A DNA stretch of 64,000 bases from Vibrio mediterranei. Its GTDB lineage: Bacteria; Pseudomonadota; Gammaproteobacteria; Enterobacterales; Vibrionaceae. The position numbers were made by a program, and so were the translations under genes. Numbering within the stretch: position 1 is the stretch's first letter; every line of letters starts with the position of its first letter. The stretch is taken from positions 372,001 to 436,000 of the forward strand of contig NZ_FLLQ01000003.1 in assembly GCF_900088415.1 (NCBI RefSeq), read 5' to 3'. Shown here one piece after another: positions 9,926-19,051 of the stretch. The notes below the pieces were generated by a model. It worked only from the letters and a program-made list of their open reading frames with translations, was not told the origin of the DNA and searched no databases.

Positions 9926-12007
9926 ATGACTGATTTATCAAAATACAGAAATATTGGTATTTTCGCGCACGTTGATGCGGGTAAAACCACAACAACTGAG
10001 CGTATCCTAAAACTGACTGGCCAAATCCATAAGACTGGTGAAGTTCATGATGGTGAATCAACTACTGACTTCATGGAGCAGGAAGCTGAGCGTGGTATTA
10101 CTATCCAATCAGCGGCAGTTAGCTGTTTCTGGAACGATCACCGTCTAAACGTTATCGATACTCCTGGACACGTTGACTTTACAGTTGAAGTATATCGTTC
10201 TCTGAAAGTACTAGATGGTGGTATCGGTGTATTCTGTGGTTCTGGTGGTGTTGAGCCTCAGTCAGAAACTAACTGGCGCTATGCGAACGAATCAGAAGTA
10301 TCTCGTATCATCTTCGTTAACAAACTTGACCGTATGGGTGCAGACTTCTTCAACGTAGTTGATCAAGTTAAGAACGTTCTTGCTGCAAACCCACTAATAA
10401 TGGTTCTTCCAATCGGTCGTGAAGACGACTTCGTTGGTGTTGTAGACCTACTAAGCCGTAAAGCATACGTATGGGATGACTCTGGTCTTCCAGAAAACTA
10501 CGAAGTTAAAGACGTTCCAGCTGACATGGTTGACGACGTTGAAGCTTACCGTGAAGAGCTTATCGAAACTGCTGTTGAGCAAGACGATGACCTAATGGAA
10601 GCGTACATGGAAGGTGAAGAGCCTTCAATCGAAGATATCAAGCGTTGTATCCGTAAAGGTACTCGTGACCTAGCATTCTTCCCAACATTCTGTGGTTCTG
10701 CATTTAAGAACAAGGGTGTTCAGCTAGTTCTTGACGCGGTTGTTGACTACCTACCAGCTCCAACTGAAGTAGAACCTCAGCCTCTAACTGATCCAGAAAC
10801 TGGTGAACCAACTGGCGAAGTTGCAACTGTATCTGCTGATGAGCCACTACGTGCTCTAGCATTTAAGATCATGGACGACCGTTTCGGTGCTCTAACGTTT
10901 ATCCGTATCTACTCAGGTGTAATGAACAAGGGTGACACAATCCTTAACTCTGCAACTGGTAAAACAGAGCGTATCGGCCGTATGGTTGAGATGCAAGCAG
11001 ACGAGCGTAACGAACTAACTACTGCGCAAGCTGGTGACATCATCGCTGTTGTTGGTATGAAGAACGTTCAGACTGGTCACACTCTATGTGATCCTAAGCA
11101 CGAGTGTACTCTTGAGCCAATGATCTTCCCTGAACCAGTAATCTCTATTGCTGTTTCTCCTAAGGACAAAGGTTCTACAGAGAAAATGGGTATCGCGATC
11201 GGTAAGATGGTTGCAGAAGATCCATCGTTCCAGGTTGAGACTGACGAAGATTCAGGTGAAACTATCCTGAAAGGTATGGGTGAACTTCACCTAGACATCA
11301 AAGTAGACATCCTTAAGCGTACTTACGGTGTTGAGCTTGAAGTAGGTCAACCACAGGTTGCTTACCGTGAAACTATCACTCAAGCAGTTGAAGATAGCTA
11401 CACGCACAAGAAACAGTCTGGTGGTTCAGGTCAGTTCGGTAAGATTGACTACCGTATCAAACCAGGTGAGCCAAACTCTGGCTTCACGTTCTCTTCAACA
11501 GTTGTTGGTGGTAACGTACCTAAAGAATTCTGGCCTGCAGTTGAGAAAGGTTTTGCATCTATGATGGAAAACGGTGTTCTTGCTGGCTTCCCAACGCTAG
11601 ACGTTGAAGTTGAACTATTCGACGGTGGCTTCCACGCAGTTGACTCGTCTGCAATCGCATTCGAAATCGCAGCGAAAGGTGCATTCCGTCAATCTATGCC
11701 AAAAGCTGGTGCTCAACTTCTAGAGCCAATCATGCACGTTGACGTATTCTCTCCAGAAGATAACGTTGGTGATGTAATCGGTGACCTTAACCGTCGTCGT
11801 GGCATGATCAAAGACCAACAAGCTGGTGCTACTGGTGTTCGTATTAAAGCTGACGTACCTCTATCTGAGATGTTCGGCTACATCGGTCACCTACGTACAA
11901 TCACTTCTGGTCGTGGTCAGTTCTCTATGGAGTTCTCACACTACAATGCATGTCCAGCAAACGTTGCTGAAGAAGTTATTGCTAAAGCGAAAGAAGAGAA
12001 GAAGTAA
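9926..12007 (+). CDS. fusA: Elongation factor G, second paralogue
   Basis: Ribosomal translocase GTPase of 693 residues. G1 is [12 protein letters not shown]2 is in the RGITIQSAA region, G3 DTPGH and G4 NKLD, followed by EF-G domains II-V. It is not flanked by rpsL, rpsG or tuf, and its switch regions differ from the str-operon type (for example [24 protein letters not shown]). It is therefore probably the extra EF-G found at this position in Vibrio beside radA. Codon use is strongly biased (CTA Leu, CGT Arg, GGT Gly), which implies high expression. The gene is monocistronic with its own terminator. Whether it serves elongation, ribosome recycling or both is not decidable here. Confidence 0.93.
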   Translation: MTDLSKYRNIGIFAHVDAGKTTTTERILKLTGQIHKTGEVHDGESTTDFMEQEAERGITIQSAAVSCFWNDHRLNVIDTPGHVDFTVEVYRSLKVLDGGIGVFCGSGGVEPQSETNWRYANESEVSRIIFVNKLDRMGADFFNVVDQVKNVLAANPLIMVLPIGREDDFVGVVDLLSRKAYVWDDSGLPENYEVKDVPADMVDDVEAYREELIETAVEQDDDLMEAYMEGEEPSIEDIKRCIRKGTRDLAFFPTFCGSAFKNKGVQLVLDAVVDYLPAPTEVEPQPLTDPETGEPTGEVATVSADEPLRALAFKIMDDRFGALTFIRIYSGVMNKGDTILNSATGKTERIGRMVEMQADERNELTTAQAGDIIAVVGMKNVQTGHTLCDPKHECTLEPMIFPEPVISIAVSPKDKGSTEKMGIAIGKMVAEDPSFQVETDEDSGETILKGMGELHLDIKVDILKRTYGVELEVGQPQVAYRETITQAVEDSYTHKKQSGGSGQFGKIDYRIKPGEPNSGFTFSSTVVGGNVPKEFWPAVEKGFASMMENGVLAGFPTLDVEVELFDGGFHAVDSSAIAFEIAAKGAFRQSMPKAGAQLLEPIMHVDVFSPEDNVGDVIGDLNRRRGMIKDQQAGATGVRIKADVPLSEMFGYIGHLRTITSGRGQFSMEFSHYNACPANVAEEVIAKAKEEKK

Positions 12008-12025
12008 TTCGTCTTTTCCTTTGAA

Positions 12026-12055
12026 TAAAAAAACCCGCCTTATGGCGGGTTTTTT
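12026..12055 (+). terminator. Bidirectional terminator between fusA and the LysR gene
   Basis: ACCCGCC / GGCGGGT stem with loop TTAT, A-run before and T6 after; it serves both converging genes. Confidence 0.92.
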
Positions 12056-12062
12056 ATTGCCT

Positions 12063-13004
12063 TTATAGCGGCCTGAGTACGTAATTGGTGTCGATAATAT
12101 CTAAATGAGACATATCGCACTGCTTAAAGTCGGCGACTTCTTGCTGTAGCCATTGAATAAAGATTTTGAGTTTAGGTCGATTGAAGTAATGCTCTGGAGC
12201 ACACAGGTAATAGGCAAACTTAGGCTTGAGTGCGTAATTGCCGATTCGCACTAGGGTTCCTTCTTTGATATAGCGATAGGCTAGGCTGTGTTTGATAAGC
12301 CCAACGCCTTGAACAGACAGTGCGCCTTCGACAACGAAGTGCGAGCCGTTATATTGTAGCGTTCGATTGCCTACAGGTGCACCGACATGTTGTAGCCACA
12401 AGTTCCAATCCATATCCGGCCAAGTATCTTCAATCAGGTCGGCTCGATGCAAATCTTGAACATCATAAATCTGGTGTTGCTGTTGGTACAGCGGGTGGCA
12501 CACAGGGTAGATAATATCTTCCATGAGTAAGTGGCTTTGCACGCCCTCATAGATACCTTCACCATAACGTAGACAAATATCAACGGATTGATCCTGAAAA
12601 GAGACCAATTGGTTATTAGGCTCGATCAAAAGCGCAATATCAGGGTTTTGCTGACGAAAGCTTTGTATTCTCGGCACCAACCAGTGCTGAGCAAATGATG
12701 GCAATGTCGAGATGGACAAACGATTGGGGTTAGGATCTTGGTTGACACTCTGAACTCCGGTGAATATATGTTCAAAGCCCTTAGCAAGTTCTCTATATAG
12801 TTGTTGGCCCTCTGGCGTTAATAACACTTTCCTGTGCTGCCGATAAAACAAATGACAACCTAGGCTTTCTTCCAACTGTCGAATTTGTTGACTTACCGCA
12901 GCCGCTGAAACAAACAGACGATTGGCGGCCACTTTAAAGCTGCCTAGTTCAGCCGCTTTATAGAAATAGTAAAGTCCTTGAAGGGGAGGCAGCTTTTCTT
13001 TCAC
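12063..13004 (-). CDS. LysR family regulator, GcvA-like
   Basis: Transcription regulator of 313 residues. The winged HTH is at residues about 9-66 (AANRLFVSAAAVSQQIRQLEESLG), followed by a periplasmic-binding-like effector domain (LPSFAQHWLVPRIQSF is typical of the GcvA/AmpR branch). The start is GTG at 13004, preceded by AAGGA. It is a paralogue of the GcvA encoded at the end of this window but clearly distinct from it. The gene diverges from a DUF1127 gene 91 bp away, which may be a target. The effector is unknown. Confidence 0.9.
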   Translation of the reverse strand: MKEKLPPLQGLYYFYKAAELGSFKVAANRLFVSAAAVSQQIRQLEESLGCHLFYRQHRKVLLTPEGQQLYRELAKGFEHIFTGVQSVNQDPNPNRLSISTLPSFAQHWLVPRIQSFRQQNPDIALLIEPNNQLVSFQDQSVDICLRYGEGIYEGVQSHLLMEDIIYPVCHPLYQQQHQIYDVQDLHRADLIEDTWPDMDWNLWLQHVGAPVGNRTLQYNGSHFVVEGALSVQGVGLIKHSLAYRYIKEGTLVRIGNYALKPKFAYYLCAPEHYFNRPKLKIFIQWLQQEVADFKQCDMSHLDIIDTNYVLRPL

Positions 13005-13095
13005 TTAAGTTTTCCTTAACTCAAAGCCAAAATAGATCGTTTGTCACATATTGATGTTTTGCATAAAAATTATACAAAAAATAGGGAGATAGGCA

Positions 13096-13311
13096 ATGGA
13101 TAAAACAATCAACTCCGATCAATATGTACAAGATAGAGCGGTGAAAGGCTCGTTGACTAAGTTAATCTTAACTTACGTCAGGCAATGGCGTCAGAATCAA
13201 CGTACTAGAAAAGTGTTATCGGAAATGCCAGATCATTTGTTAGAAGACATTGGAGTGACTAGAGAACAGGCCAATCGAGAAAGTCGAAGACCATTTTGGC
13301 AATACAAATAA
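13096..13311 (+). CDS. DUF1127 small protein
   Basis: Small basic protein of 71 residues. The C-terminal half (LSEMPDHLLEDIGVTREQANRES) matches DUF1127, a domain with an arginine-rich helix and the D-L-E-D-I-G core. In other bacteria such proteins can bind RNA or act in phosphate, carbon or stress responses, but this one has no assigned role. The ribosome site is AGGGAG, 7 bp before ATG 13096. It is divergent from the LysR gene, which suggests LysR-type control, and has its own hairpin terminator. Confidence 0.85.
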   Translation: MDKTINSDQYVQDRAVKGSLTKLILTYVRQWRQNQRTRKVLSEMPDHLLEDIGVTREQANRESRRPFWQYK

Positions 13312-13312
13312 A

Positions 13313-13336
13313 AAAGGCGACTAACGTCGCCTTTAT
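13313..13336 (+). terminator. Hairpin terminator after the DUF1127 gene
   Basis: AAAGGCGAC / GTCGCCTTT with loop TAAC. The T-tract is short on the plus strand; the A-run at 13310-13315 makes it also suitable for the converging ligase gene. Confidence 0.75.
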
Positions 13337-13352
13337 CTAGTATGCATGAGTG

Positions 13353-15038
13353 TTACTCTTCCCAAACGACCAGTTTATCTTTAGGCCAGCTATGGCCTAC
13401 TTCATGATACTTCTGTTCAAGCAAATGGCGTTTGATTTTCAGTGTTGGTGTCAGTAACCCGTTCTCAATACTCCATGGTTCCTTAACCATTAGCACACCT
13501 TTGATTTGCTCATGAGACTCAAGTTCTTGATTCATGCGCTTAACGACACGCTCAGCGGTACGTGCGTAGCGTGCTTTGTCAAAGTTAGGGAAGTCGTGAG
13601 GCACAACGAGTAAGATTGGAGCTGGTAAGCCTAAACCGATTAAACACATCATTTCGACACGGCTGTATTCCGCCAGCTTTTTCTCAATAGGTACAGGTGC
13701 GACAAACTTACCTTTAGCCGTTTTGAAGGTGTCTTTCTTACGACCCTGAATGGTTAGATAACCTTCGCCATCAATAGCGCCGATATCGCCAGTATGCAAC
13801 CATCCTTCGCTATCAAATGCTTCTTGAGTCGCAATGTCATTTTTGTAGTAGCCCGAGAAGAGACCTTGTCCTCGAACCATGATTTCATCATCCTCAGCAA
13901 TCTTAAGCTCAATACCTGGGCCTGCGTTACCAACAGTACCTATTTTGTCGGCCCTAAATGGGTAGTTAATGGTACTGTAAGCGAAAGATTCGGTCATGCC
14001 CCAGGCTTCAGTGATATTCAGCCCGACGCTGTGATACCAATCTAACAGAGCTGGAGGCACAGGAGCGGAACCACAACCAAGTACTCGTGCTTGGTCAAGT
14101 CCTAAGCCGTCTGCCAACTTCTTCTTAATCAATGAATTGACAAACGGTATCTTAAGTAGAATGTTGAGTTTCTTCTGTGGCAGCTTATCTTGAATACGCT
14201 GCTGGAACAGAGTCCATAGTCGCGGCACTGAAATAAACAGTGTTGGACGCTGCATCTTCACATCTTCGATAAAGGTGTCCAGTGACTCTGGGAATGCAGT
14301 CTGCACGCCTCCTACTACTGATGAACCAAAGATATACACTCGCTCAGTAATATGAGCTAGCGGTAAATAAGAGAACAGACGATCGTTGGGTTCAATGCCA
14401 ATATGGTCGATAAGTCTTTGTACCGACCAGCTAAATGCGCCATAAGTCAACATGGCACCCTTTGGTAGCCCCGAGGTACCGGAGGTATAAACCAACGACA
14501 TTAGTTTGTCGTCGTAATGAACAGGGCGCTCTTCACTTGGCTTGTTATCAGCGATTAATTGATTAAACGTGTGCTGGCAATCTGGCGCGGTATCGTAAGG
14601 TAGAGAAATCGTGATTAGGTCACCAAGAGATTCAATGACAGAGGTGGTGGCTTTAGCATCATCAAGTTTACCTGCAATCAATACCTTACTTTCACTGTGC
14701 GTTAGACAGTATTCGATGGTATCGGCACCAGCGGTTGGGAAAATTGGTACACTGATGTAGTCGCCAAGCATCATCGCCAAGTCGCAAATAAACCACTCTG
14801 CGCAGTTTTTGGAAATGAGCGCGACCTTTTCGCCTGGCTGTATGCCAAGACTACGAAGAGCAGAAACAAGACGTAATGCTTTATCTGCTACATCAGCATA
14901 AGTAAATTCGACGAACTCACGATTGATAATTTGTTTTAAGTAAACTTCATTCGGTCTTTCTTGCGCCCACTTTAGGATCATCTCGTTGGGCGGCGGTAGG
15001 GTACAACTTGAGAGAGTGCTTTCATTAGGCAGTATCAT
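13353..15038 (-). CDS. AMP-forming acyl-CoA synthetase (long-chain-fatty-acid-CoA ligase family)
   Basis: Protein of 561 residues of the ANL superfamily. The AMP-binding P-loop is YTSGTSGLPKGAM near residue 189, A5 is in GWGMTES-like EAWGMTES, A7 is LHTGDIG, A8 is GRKKDTFKTAKGKFVAP with a lysine-rich hinge. It activates a carboxylic acid (probably a fatty acid) with ATP and CoA. Residues after the A8 motif read FKTAKGKFVAPVPIEKKL, the version typical of long-chain acyl-CoA synthetases of the eukaryote-like/FadD15 branch. It is encoded downstream of the HD-GYP-like gene with 204 bp between, a gap that holds two striking inverted repeats. The substrate is uncertain. Confidence 0.88.
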   Translation of the reverse strand: MILPNESTLSSCTLPPPNEMILKWAQERPNEVYLKQIINREFVEFTYADVADKALRLVSALRSLGIQPGEKVALISKNCAEWFICDLAMMLGDYISVPIFPTAGADTIEYCLTHSESKVLIAGKLDDAKATTSVIESLGDLITISLPYDTAPDCQHTFNQLIADNKPSEERPVHYDDKLMSLVYTSGTSGLPKGAMLTYGAFSWSVQRLIDHIGIEPNDRLFSYLPLAHITERVYIFGSSVVGGVQTAFPESLDTFIEDVKMQRPTLFISVPRLWTLFQQRIQDKLPQKKLNILLKIPFVNSLIKKKLADGLGLDQARVLGCGSAPVPPALLDWYHSVGLNITEAWGMTESFAYSTINYPFRADKIGTVGNAGPGIELKIAEDDEIMVRGQGLFSGYYKNDIATQEAFDSEGWLHTGDIGAIDGEGYLTIQGRKKDTFKTAKGKFVAPVPIEKKLAEYSRVEMMCLIGLGLPAPILLVVPHDFPNFDKARYARTAERVVKRMNQELESHEQIKGVLMVKEPWSIENGLLTPTLKIKRHLLEQKYHEVGHSWPKDKLVVWEE

Positions 15039-15077
15039 TCCTGAACTCCGTTTTCGTGTAGAACGATAATTTATAGT

Positions 15078-15112
15078 TATTGTAATGTTAATGTGTTGTT
15101 AACATTACAATA
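15078..15112. promoter_or_regulatory. Perfect 14-bp inverted repeat before the acyl-CoA ligase gene
   Basis: TATTGTAATGTTAA, a 7-nt spacer, then TTAACATTACAATA, centred 57 bp upstream of the ligase start codon. Position, symmetry and AT-rich arms suggest an operator for a dimeric repressor rather than a terminator. The regulator is unknown. Confidence 0.55.
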
Positions 15113-15166
15113 CTAGTCACAATGGGTAAGTACCGCAAGATGCTAATGACGGATTATTGTGGGCTC

Positions 15167-15204
15167 AAGCACATTATTGGAGCAAAAGCTCCAATAATGT
15201 GCTT
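15167..15204 (-). other. Perfect 17-bp hairpin downstream of the HD-GYP-like gene
   Basis: AAGCACATTATTGGAGC / GCTCCAATAATGTGCTT with an AAAA loop, 39 bp after the HD-GYP-like stop codon. Neither strand has a T-run after it, so it is not a canonical terminator; it may protect the upstream mRNA 3' end or limit read-through into the ligase gene. Confidence 0.6.
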
Positions 15205-15242
15205 TAAGTGGAATATGAAGGTTTGGATTGTCCAATTAGATT

Positions 15243-16376
15243 TTAATGCCAAGGAATGTGTGTGGAATACATAACAAGCTTGATTGCGTCTTGCTGGCAG
15301 CGCAATGCGTGCACACAATTGCTATCAATCTTGCCGAGTGCGACCATCTTTTCTAGTTCCAATAATGCATGGATCAAAGACCAAGATTCACTGTAATGAC
15401 GGTGACTGGTTAGGGCATCAAAAATGTTAGCAACGGTAACAATACGAGCAGCAATCGGAATTTCGGCATGACTTAGTCCGTTTGGCGCACCTGAACCATC
15501 TAAATATTCATGATGATATTGGATGATATCTGTTAACAGTGTCATGCTGGTTGGCTTCCGATCGTGGATCTGTTTTGCGAGCTGGTTGACTAAGTTCAGC
15601 CCTTGTTGAATTTGTCCTTGCATTGCGACATTGCTATGCCACATTTCTTGCCACGGAGAGCTCTGTTTCGAACTCAATGAAGAGTACTTACCTATGTCGT
15701 GTAACTCTGCAAAGTGCACGATATAGTCGATGGTTTCATCATCGAGTTGATACAGTTCAGCCACTTGCAGCGCAATGAGCCTTGCGTACTGACCGACTCG
15801 GTAAGCATGATCGAGGCTCTCATCTAGATGTTCGAAATTGGTACTACGAACGGTATAGCCCATATCAGCCATGGCATTGACGTAGCTGCGCTGTTCGTTG
15901 ACCGCTTTAGCTAGCTCATTGGTACAAGAGGTTAATTGTTCAACCGTAGTATTGTCGAAAAACTGAGGTTGATTTGCATCTAAAAATAGTAACCCAGTAA
16001 AGTGACCATCGTTGAGGACGGGTAAGGTTAATGAGGCCGCATAAGGCTGTTGTAACAACCAACGTGAGTGTTGCGATGAATTGGTAATGGCTGATGAAAG
16101 GTCATTAATGACGCGATGTTTATGCTTGCAGGCCAGTTGTCCAAGCGCGGAGTTAGCGCTAATAGGAGCACTGTATCGAAGCAGGGGCTCTCCTTGTAAT
16201 GTACTATGTGCAAATGTACTCAACCTAGCATGCTGGGCATCGAAGAGCGCGACAGAGATTCTAACGATTTCGGGAGCATGAAGGCTAATAGCATGATGAG
16301 CACGTTTTAATTCATCATTAATAGAGCCTCGGCTCGAACTCCGATGATGGCTCCCAATAGAGCAGTCCTTTCTCAT
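15243..16376 (-). CDS. GAF plus HD-GYP-like protein with altered catalytic residues
   Basis: Protein of 377 residues. The N-terminal half (about 30-165) resembles a GAF sensor domain; the C-terminal half is HD-GYP-like. HDIGK near residue 226 and HHEYLDGSG near 288 are kept. However the GYP triad reads GAP (tyrosine to alanine near 297), and the usual VAD reads VAN (near 317); that aspartate is a metal ligand in active HD-GYP enzymes. It may therefore have lost c-di-GMP phosphodiesterase activity or act as a sensor or scaffold. The start is ATG 16376 with GGGGTGAG upstream. No partner domain (REC, PAS or membrane span) is seen. Confidence 0.85.
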   Translation of the reverse strand: MRKDCSIGSHHRSSSRGSINDELKRAHHAISLHAPEIVRISVALFDAQHARLSTFAHSTLQGEPLLRYSAPISANSALGQLACKHKHRVINDLSSAITNSSQHSRWLLQQPYAASLTLPVLNDGHFTGLLFLDANQPQFFDNTTVEQLTSCTNELAKAVNEQRSYVNAMADMGYTVRSTNFEHLDESLDHAYRVGQYARLIALQVAELYQLDDETIDYIVHFAELHDIGKYSSLSSKQSSPWQEMWHSNVAMQGQIQQGLNLVNQLAKQIHDRKPTSMTLLTDIIQYHHEYLDGSGAPNGLSHAEIPIAARIVTVANIFDALTSHRHYSESWSLIHALLELEKMVALGKIDSNCVHALRCQQDAIKLVMYSTHIPWH

Positions 16377-16458
16377 AACTCACCCCCTGTTTGTGTAGGT
16401 GTTTTAGCACCTAATCACTGCTTGTCGATATAAAACCCTTTTATTGAATTGAAACAGC

Positions 16459-16480
16459 AATGAGGGGAAATCCCCTCATT
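16459..16480 (-). terminator. Hairpin downstream of the chromate transporter gene
   Basis: AATGAGGGG / CCCCTCATT with loop AAAT, 67 bp beyond the chrA stop on the minus strand. The following U-tract is poor, so termination is uncertain. Confidence 0.45.
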
Positions 16481-16546
16481 AATTAGTGTATGACTAAGCT
16501 GAAAATCTGACGAGAAATATTACCTAAAATCAGAGTGATAATTGAT

Positions 16547-17758
16547 TTAGATTAAACTTACCACGGCTGGTGATAGTAACCCTGCAAAAGCAAAGAACAC
16601 CACCATCCAAACGATAGGCAGTTTAAACTGCTTCATAAGGAGTGCACCTAAAAGCACCCAAGCAAGATCCATTGCACCATAGACTGCGCTAACAAAGACA
16701 GGCTGGTATAGGGCAGACAATAACAAACCAACTACGGCGGCGTTTACGCCCACCAATGCACCAGAAATCGCCGGTATTTTAGCGAGCTGCTGCCAGTTTT
16801 TTAATACGCCGATAAGGAGCAAAAAGCCAGGAACAAAGACACCAAGTGTTGCAACAATCGCTCCCCATACTGGTGCCGAAGGCATTAGCTCATAACCGAT
16901 GTAAGTAGCAAAAGTGAACATTGGCCCTGGCACAGCCTGCGCTGCGGCATAACCCGTCAAGAAAGCGTCTTGCGTTAATTGATCGCCCACAATATTTTGT
17001 AGCAGAGGAAGAACCACGTGACCGCCACCAAATACCAAACTGCCTGCTTGGTAGAAATCGGAGAAAAGTGCTATCGATGACGACCATTGACCGATAAATG
17101 GCAAAGCAACAAGAAGTACGACGAAGCTGGCTAATGGCAATACGGAGAAAGACAGTTTACTGGAGGTATTTACGGTTTCTGTGTTTGCGAGATATCGAAC
17201 GCCTAAAAGAGCTGCTAAAACTAAAACCAGAATTTGCGCAGCAATACTTTGAAACAAAAGCAGTGTAATGGCAGTAGCGATACAAATAGAAACAGTGAGT
17301 TTAGACTTGCAGAAATTCTTATACATACCCCACGTGGCGTCAGCGACGACTAACACAGCGAGGAGTTTTAGGCCGTGCACCACGCTCTGAAAGTAACTGG
17401 ATTCAGTAAGCTGACTGCTCAAGGCTGCAAGGGCTAGCATAAGGATTACCGATGGCAGTGTGAAGCCAAGAAATGCCATGATACCGCCGCCAATGCCTGC
17501 GCGTTGATAACCGACAGCAAAGCCGACTTGGCTTGAACCTGGGCCCGGTAGAAATTGGCTTAAAGCGACAATTTGAGCGTACTCTTCATCGCTTAGCCAA
17601 GTGAGTTTCTCAACAAAGGTATTGCGGAAATAACCTATATGAGCTGCGGGACCACCAAAGCTGACCCACCCTAGAGCGAAAAAGATCTTAAATATAGCAA
17701 ACAATGACTCATTGCTGTTTGAGTGGTTGTTTGTGGTTTCTTTGCTTAACGTAGACAC
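16547..17758 (-). CDS. chrA: Chromate transporter ChrA (CHR family)
   Basis: Inner-membrane protein of 403 residues made of two homologous CHR halves. The first half has GWVSFGGPAAHIGYF and FLPGPGSSQVGFAVG; the second has SLVFGGGHVVLPLL and AVPGPMFTFATYIG. About ten hydrophobic spans are visible. CHR proteins export chromate by a proton-driven mechanism; sulfate-like oxyanions are possible alternatives. The start is GTG at 17758, with AGGTG just upstream. It diverges from a LysR regulator gene with 94 bp between the starts; the shared gap contains repeated ATAGAT words and may be the regulator's binding region. Confidence 0.9.
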   Translation of the reverse strand: MSTLSKETTNNHSNSNESLFAIFKIFFALGWVSFGGPAAHIGYFRNTFVEKLTWLSDEEYAQIVALSQFLPGPGSSQVGFAVGYQRAGIGGGIMAFLGFTLPSVILMLALAALSSQLTESSYFQSVVHGLKLLAVLVVADATWGMYKNFCKSKLTVSICIATAITLLLFQSIAAQILVLVLAALLGVRYLANTETVNTSSKLSFSVLPLASFVVLLVALPFIGQWSSSIALFSDFYQAGSLVFGGGHVVLPLLQNIVGDQLTQDAFLTGYAAAQAVPGPMFTFATYIGYELMPSAPVWGAIVATLGVFVPGFLLLIGVLKNWQQLAKIPAISGALVGVNAAVVGLLLSALYQPVFVSAVYGAMDLAWVLLGALLMKQFKLPIVWMVVFFAFAGLLSPAVVSLI

Positions 17759-17852
17759 CTGCGCACCTATCTTATGAAAATAACAATTTCGATTAGCGCC
17801 GATGCTACTGACTCATCTATAATGATTCAAATTAATAGATTTGATAGATACT

Positions 17853-18797
17853 ATGAGTGAAACTGGACGAGAGAAGATTGATTGGAAACGTATTGATTTA
17901 AATTTGTTGATCGTATTCTTTCACCTTTACCAAACACGCAGTGTGTCTGTAGCGGCAGAGAAGAGCTTTGTCAGTCAGTCAGCAATGAGTCACAGTTTAT
18001 CTAAGTTACGAACTTTGTGTGGGGACCGACTTTTTGAACGCAAAGGTCATCAAATGGTACCGACAGAGCGAGCTGCAGAGCTGTATCCAACGGTAGAACA
18101 GATATTAAATCTGGTGCAATTTAACGTGTTACCCACAGAACAATTCTTAGCAAAAAATTATCGCGGAATCTGCAAAATAGGATTAACTGATTACGCCGAA
18201 TTTATCTTTGCTCCAACTATTTATGACGCCATAGTGTCACAAGCCCCAAGCGCTAAAGTCAGTTTTATCAATGTTAATCGACACAATTATCGTTCAGTCA
18301 GTGAGCAGGAAAACTTAGACATCATCATCGGTAGTATTCCCGATTTAGAGCAGCAGTTTAGTGCACAAAAGCTCTACACTGAAAAACACGTCTGTATTTA
18401 TGACAGTAGTTTGGTGAAGGTTGGAGAATTGGATACTGAGACCTTCGCCTCTCTGCCACATTGCTTAGTCAGCCCGGAGGGCAACTTTACAAGTAAAGTC
18501 GATAAGCACCTAGAGTCGATTGGATTATCGCGTGAGGTCACTGCCGTTTCGCGAAATTTTCTGACGATAGGGCGTTTAGTTACTGGTCGTGAGATGTTTG
18601 CGATCGTGCCTGAAAAAATGGCCAAGATTAACCTGATTCAAACTAACCTTACATCTGCTCCGCCACCTGTTCCCGTGGCTGATTTTGATATCTCGATGAT
18701 TTGGAAAAAGCAGTCGCACATGAATGATAAAATTCATTGGCTAAAAGACACCATATATGAAGCCATTTTATCGTCGCTGCATGAAACCACACTTTAG
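17853..18797 (+). CDS. LysR family regulator divergent from chrA
   Basis: Regulator of 314 residues counted from ATG 17853; an in-frame TTG at 17841 would add four residues but is less likely. The HTH spans residues about 20-75 (AAEKSFVSQSAMSHSLSKLR), followed by a substrate-binding-like effector domain. The N-terminal phrase DLNLLIVFFHLYQTRSVSVAAE places it in the NodD/LeuO-like branch of LysR proteins. Divergence from chrA suggests that it controls the transporter, possibly in response to an oxyanion; this is inferred from position only. Confidence 0.85.
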   Translation: MSETGREKIDWKRIDLNLLIVFFHLYQTRSVSVAAEKSFVSQSAMSHSLSKLRTLCGDRLFERKGHQMVPTERAAELYPTVEQILNLVQFNVLPTEQFLAKNYRGICKIGLTDYAEFIFAPTIYDAIVSQAPSAKVSFINVNRHNYRSVSEQENLDIIIGSIPDLEQQFSAQKLYTEKHVCIYDSSLVKVGELDTETFASLPHCLVSPEGNFTSKVDKHLESIGLSREVTAVSRNFLTIGRLVTGREMFAIVPEKMAKINLIQTNLTSAPPPVPVADFDISMIWKKQSHMNDKIHWLKDTIYEAILSSLHETTL

Positions 18798-18851
18798 TGG
18801 TAAGGATTACACAAATTTGCTCTGTAACAATTGTTAACGTATCCAAATTTG

Positions 18852-18880
18852 GCAGTTAGTTGCATATGGAGGCTAACTGC
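18852..18880 (+). terminator. Possible hairpin after the LysR gene
   Basis: GCAGTTAG / CTAACTGC with a 13-nt loop, 54 bp after the stop; it is followed by a weak T-containing tract only. Confidence 0.35.
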
Positions 18881-18898
18881 TAATAATTCTGTTAAGAA

Positions 18899-18914
18899 AG
18901 TGATCAGACCCACA
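18899..18914 (+). promoter_or_regulatory. CRP-like site upstream of the galactoside operon
   Basis: AGTGA-TCAGAC-CCACA matches the TGTGA-N6-TCACA core at 8 of 10 positions, about 90 bp before the GalR box. Confidence 0.45.
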
Positions 18915-18995
18915 ACCTAAGCAATTTCTAGCGGTAATAGATCAAAAATCCCATCTCTCCCCCTTTAATTACAAAAAATAAATGCTAGTTTCTCT

Positions 18996-19011
18996 GTGTA
19001 AACGTTTCCAA
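18996..19011 (+). promoter_or_regulatory. GalR-type operator upstream of the galactoside operon
   Basis: GTGTAAACGTTTCCAA matches the GalR/GalS consensus GTGKAANCGNTTNCAC at 15 of 16 positions. It lies 40 bp before the start codon of the binding-protein gene, a place where a bound repressor would block transcription. Confidence 0.8.
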
Positions 19012-19051
19012 ATGGAAGCAAAAACCCCTACAAAAAATGAGAATAACAGTT

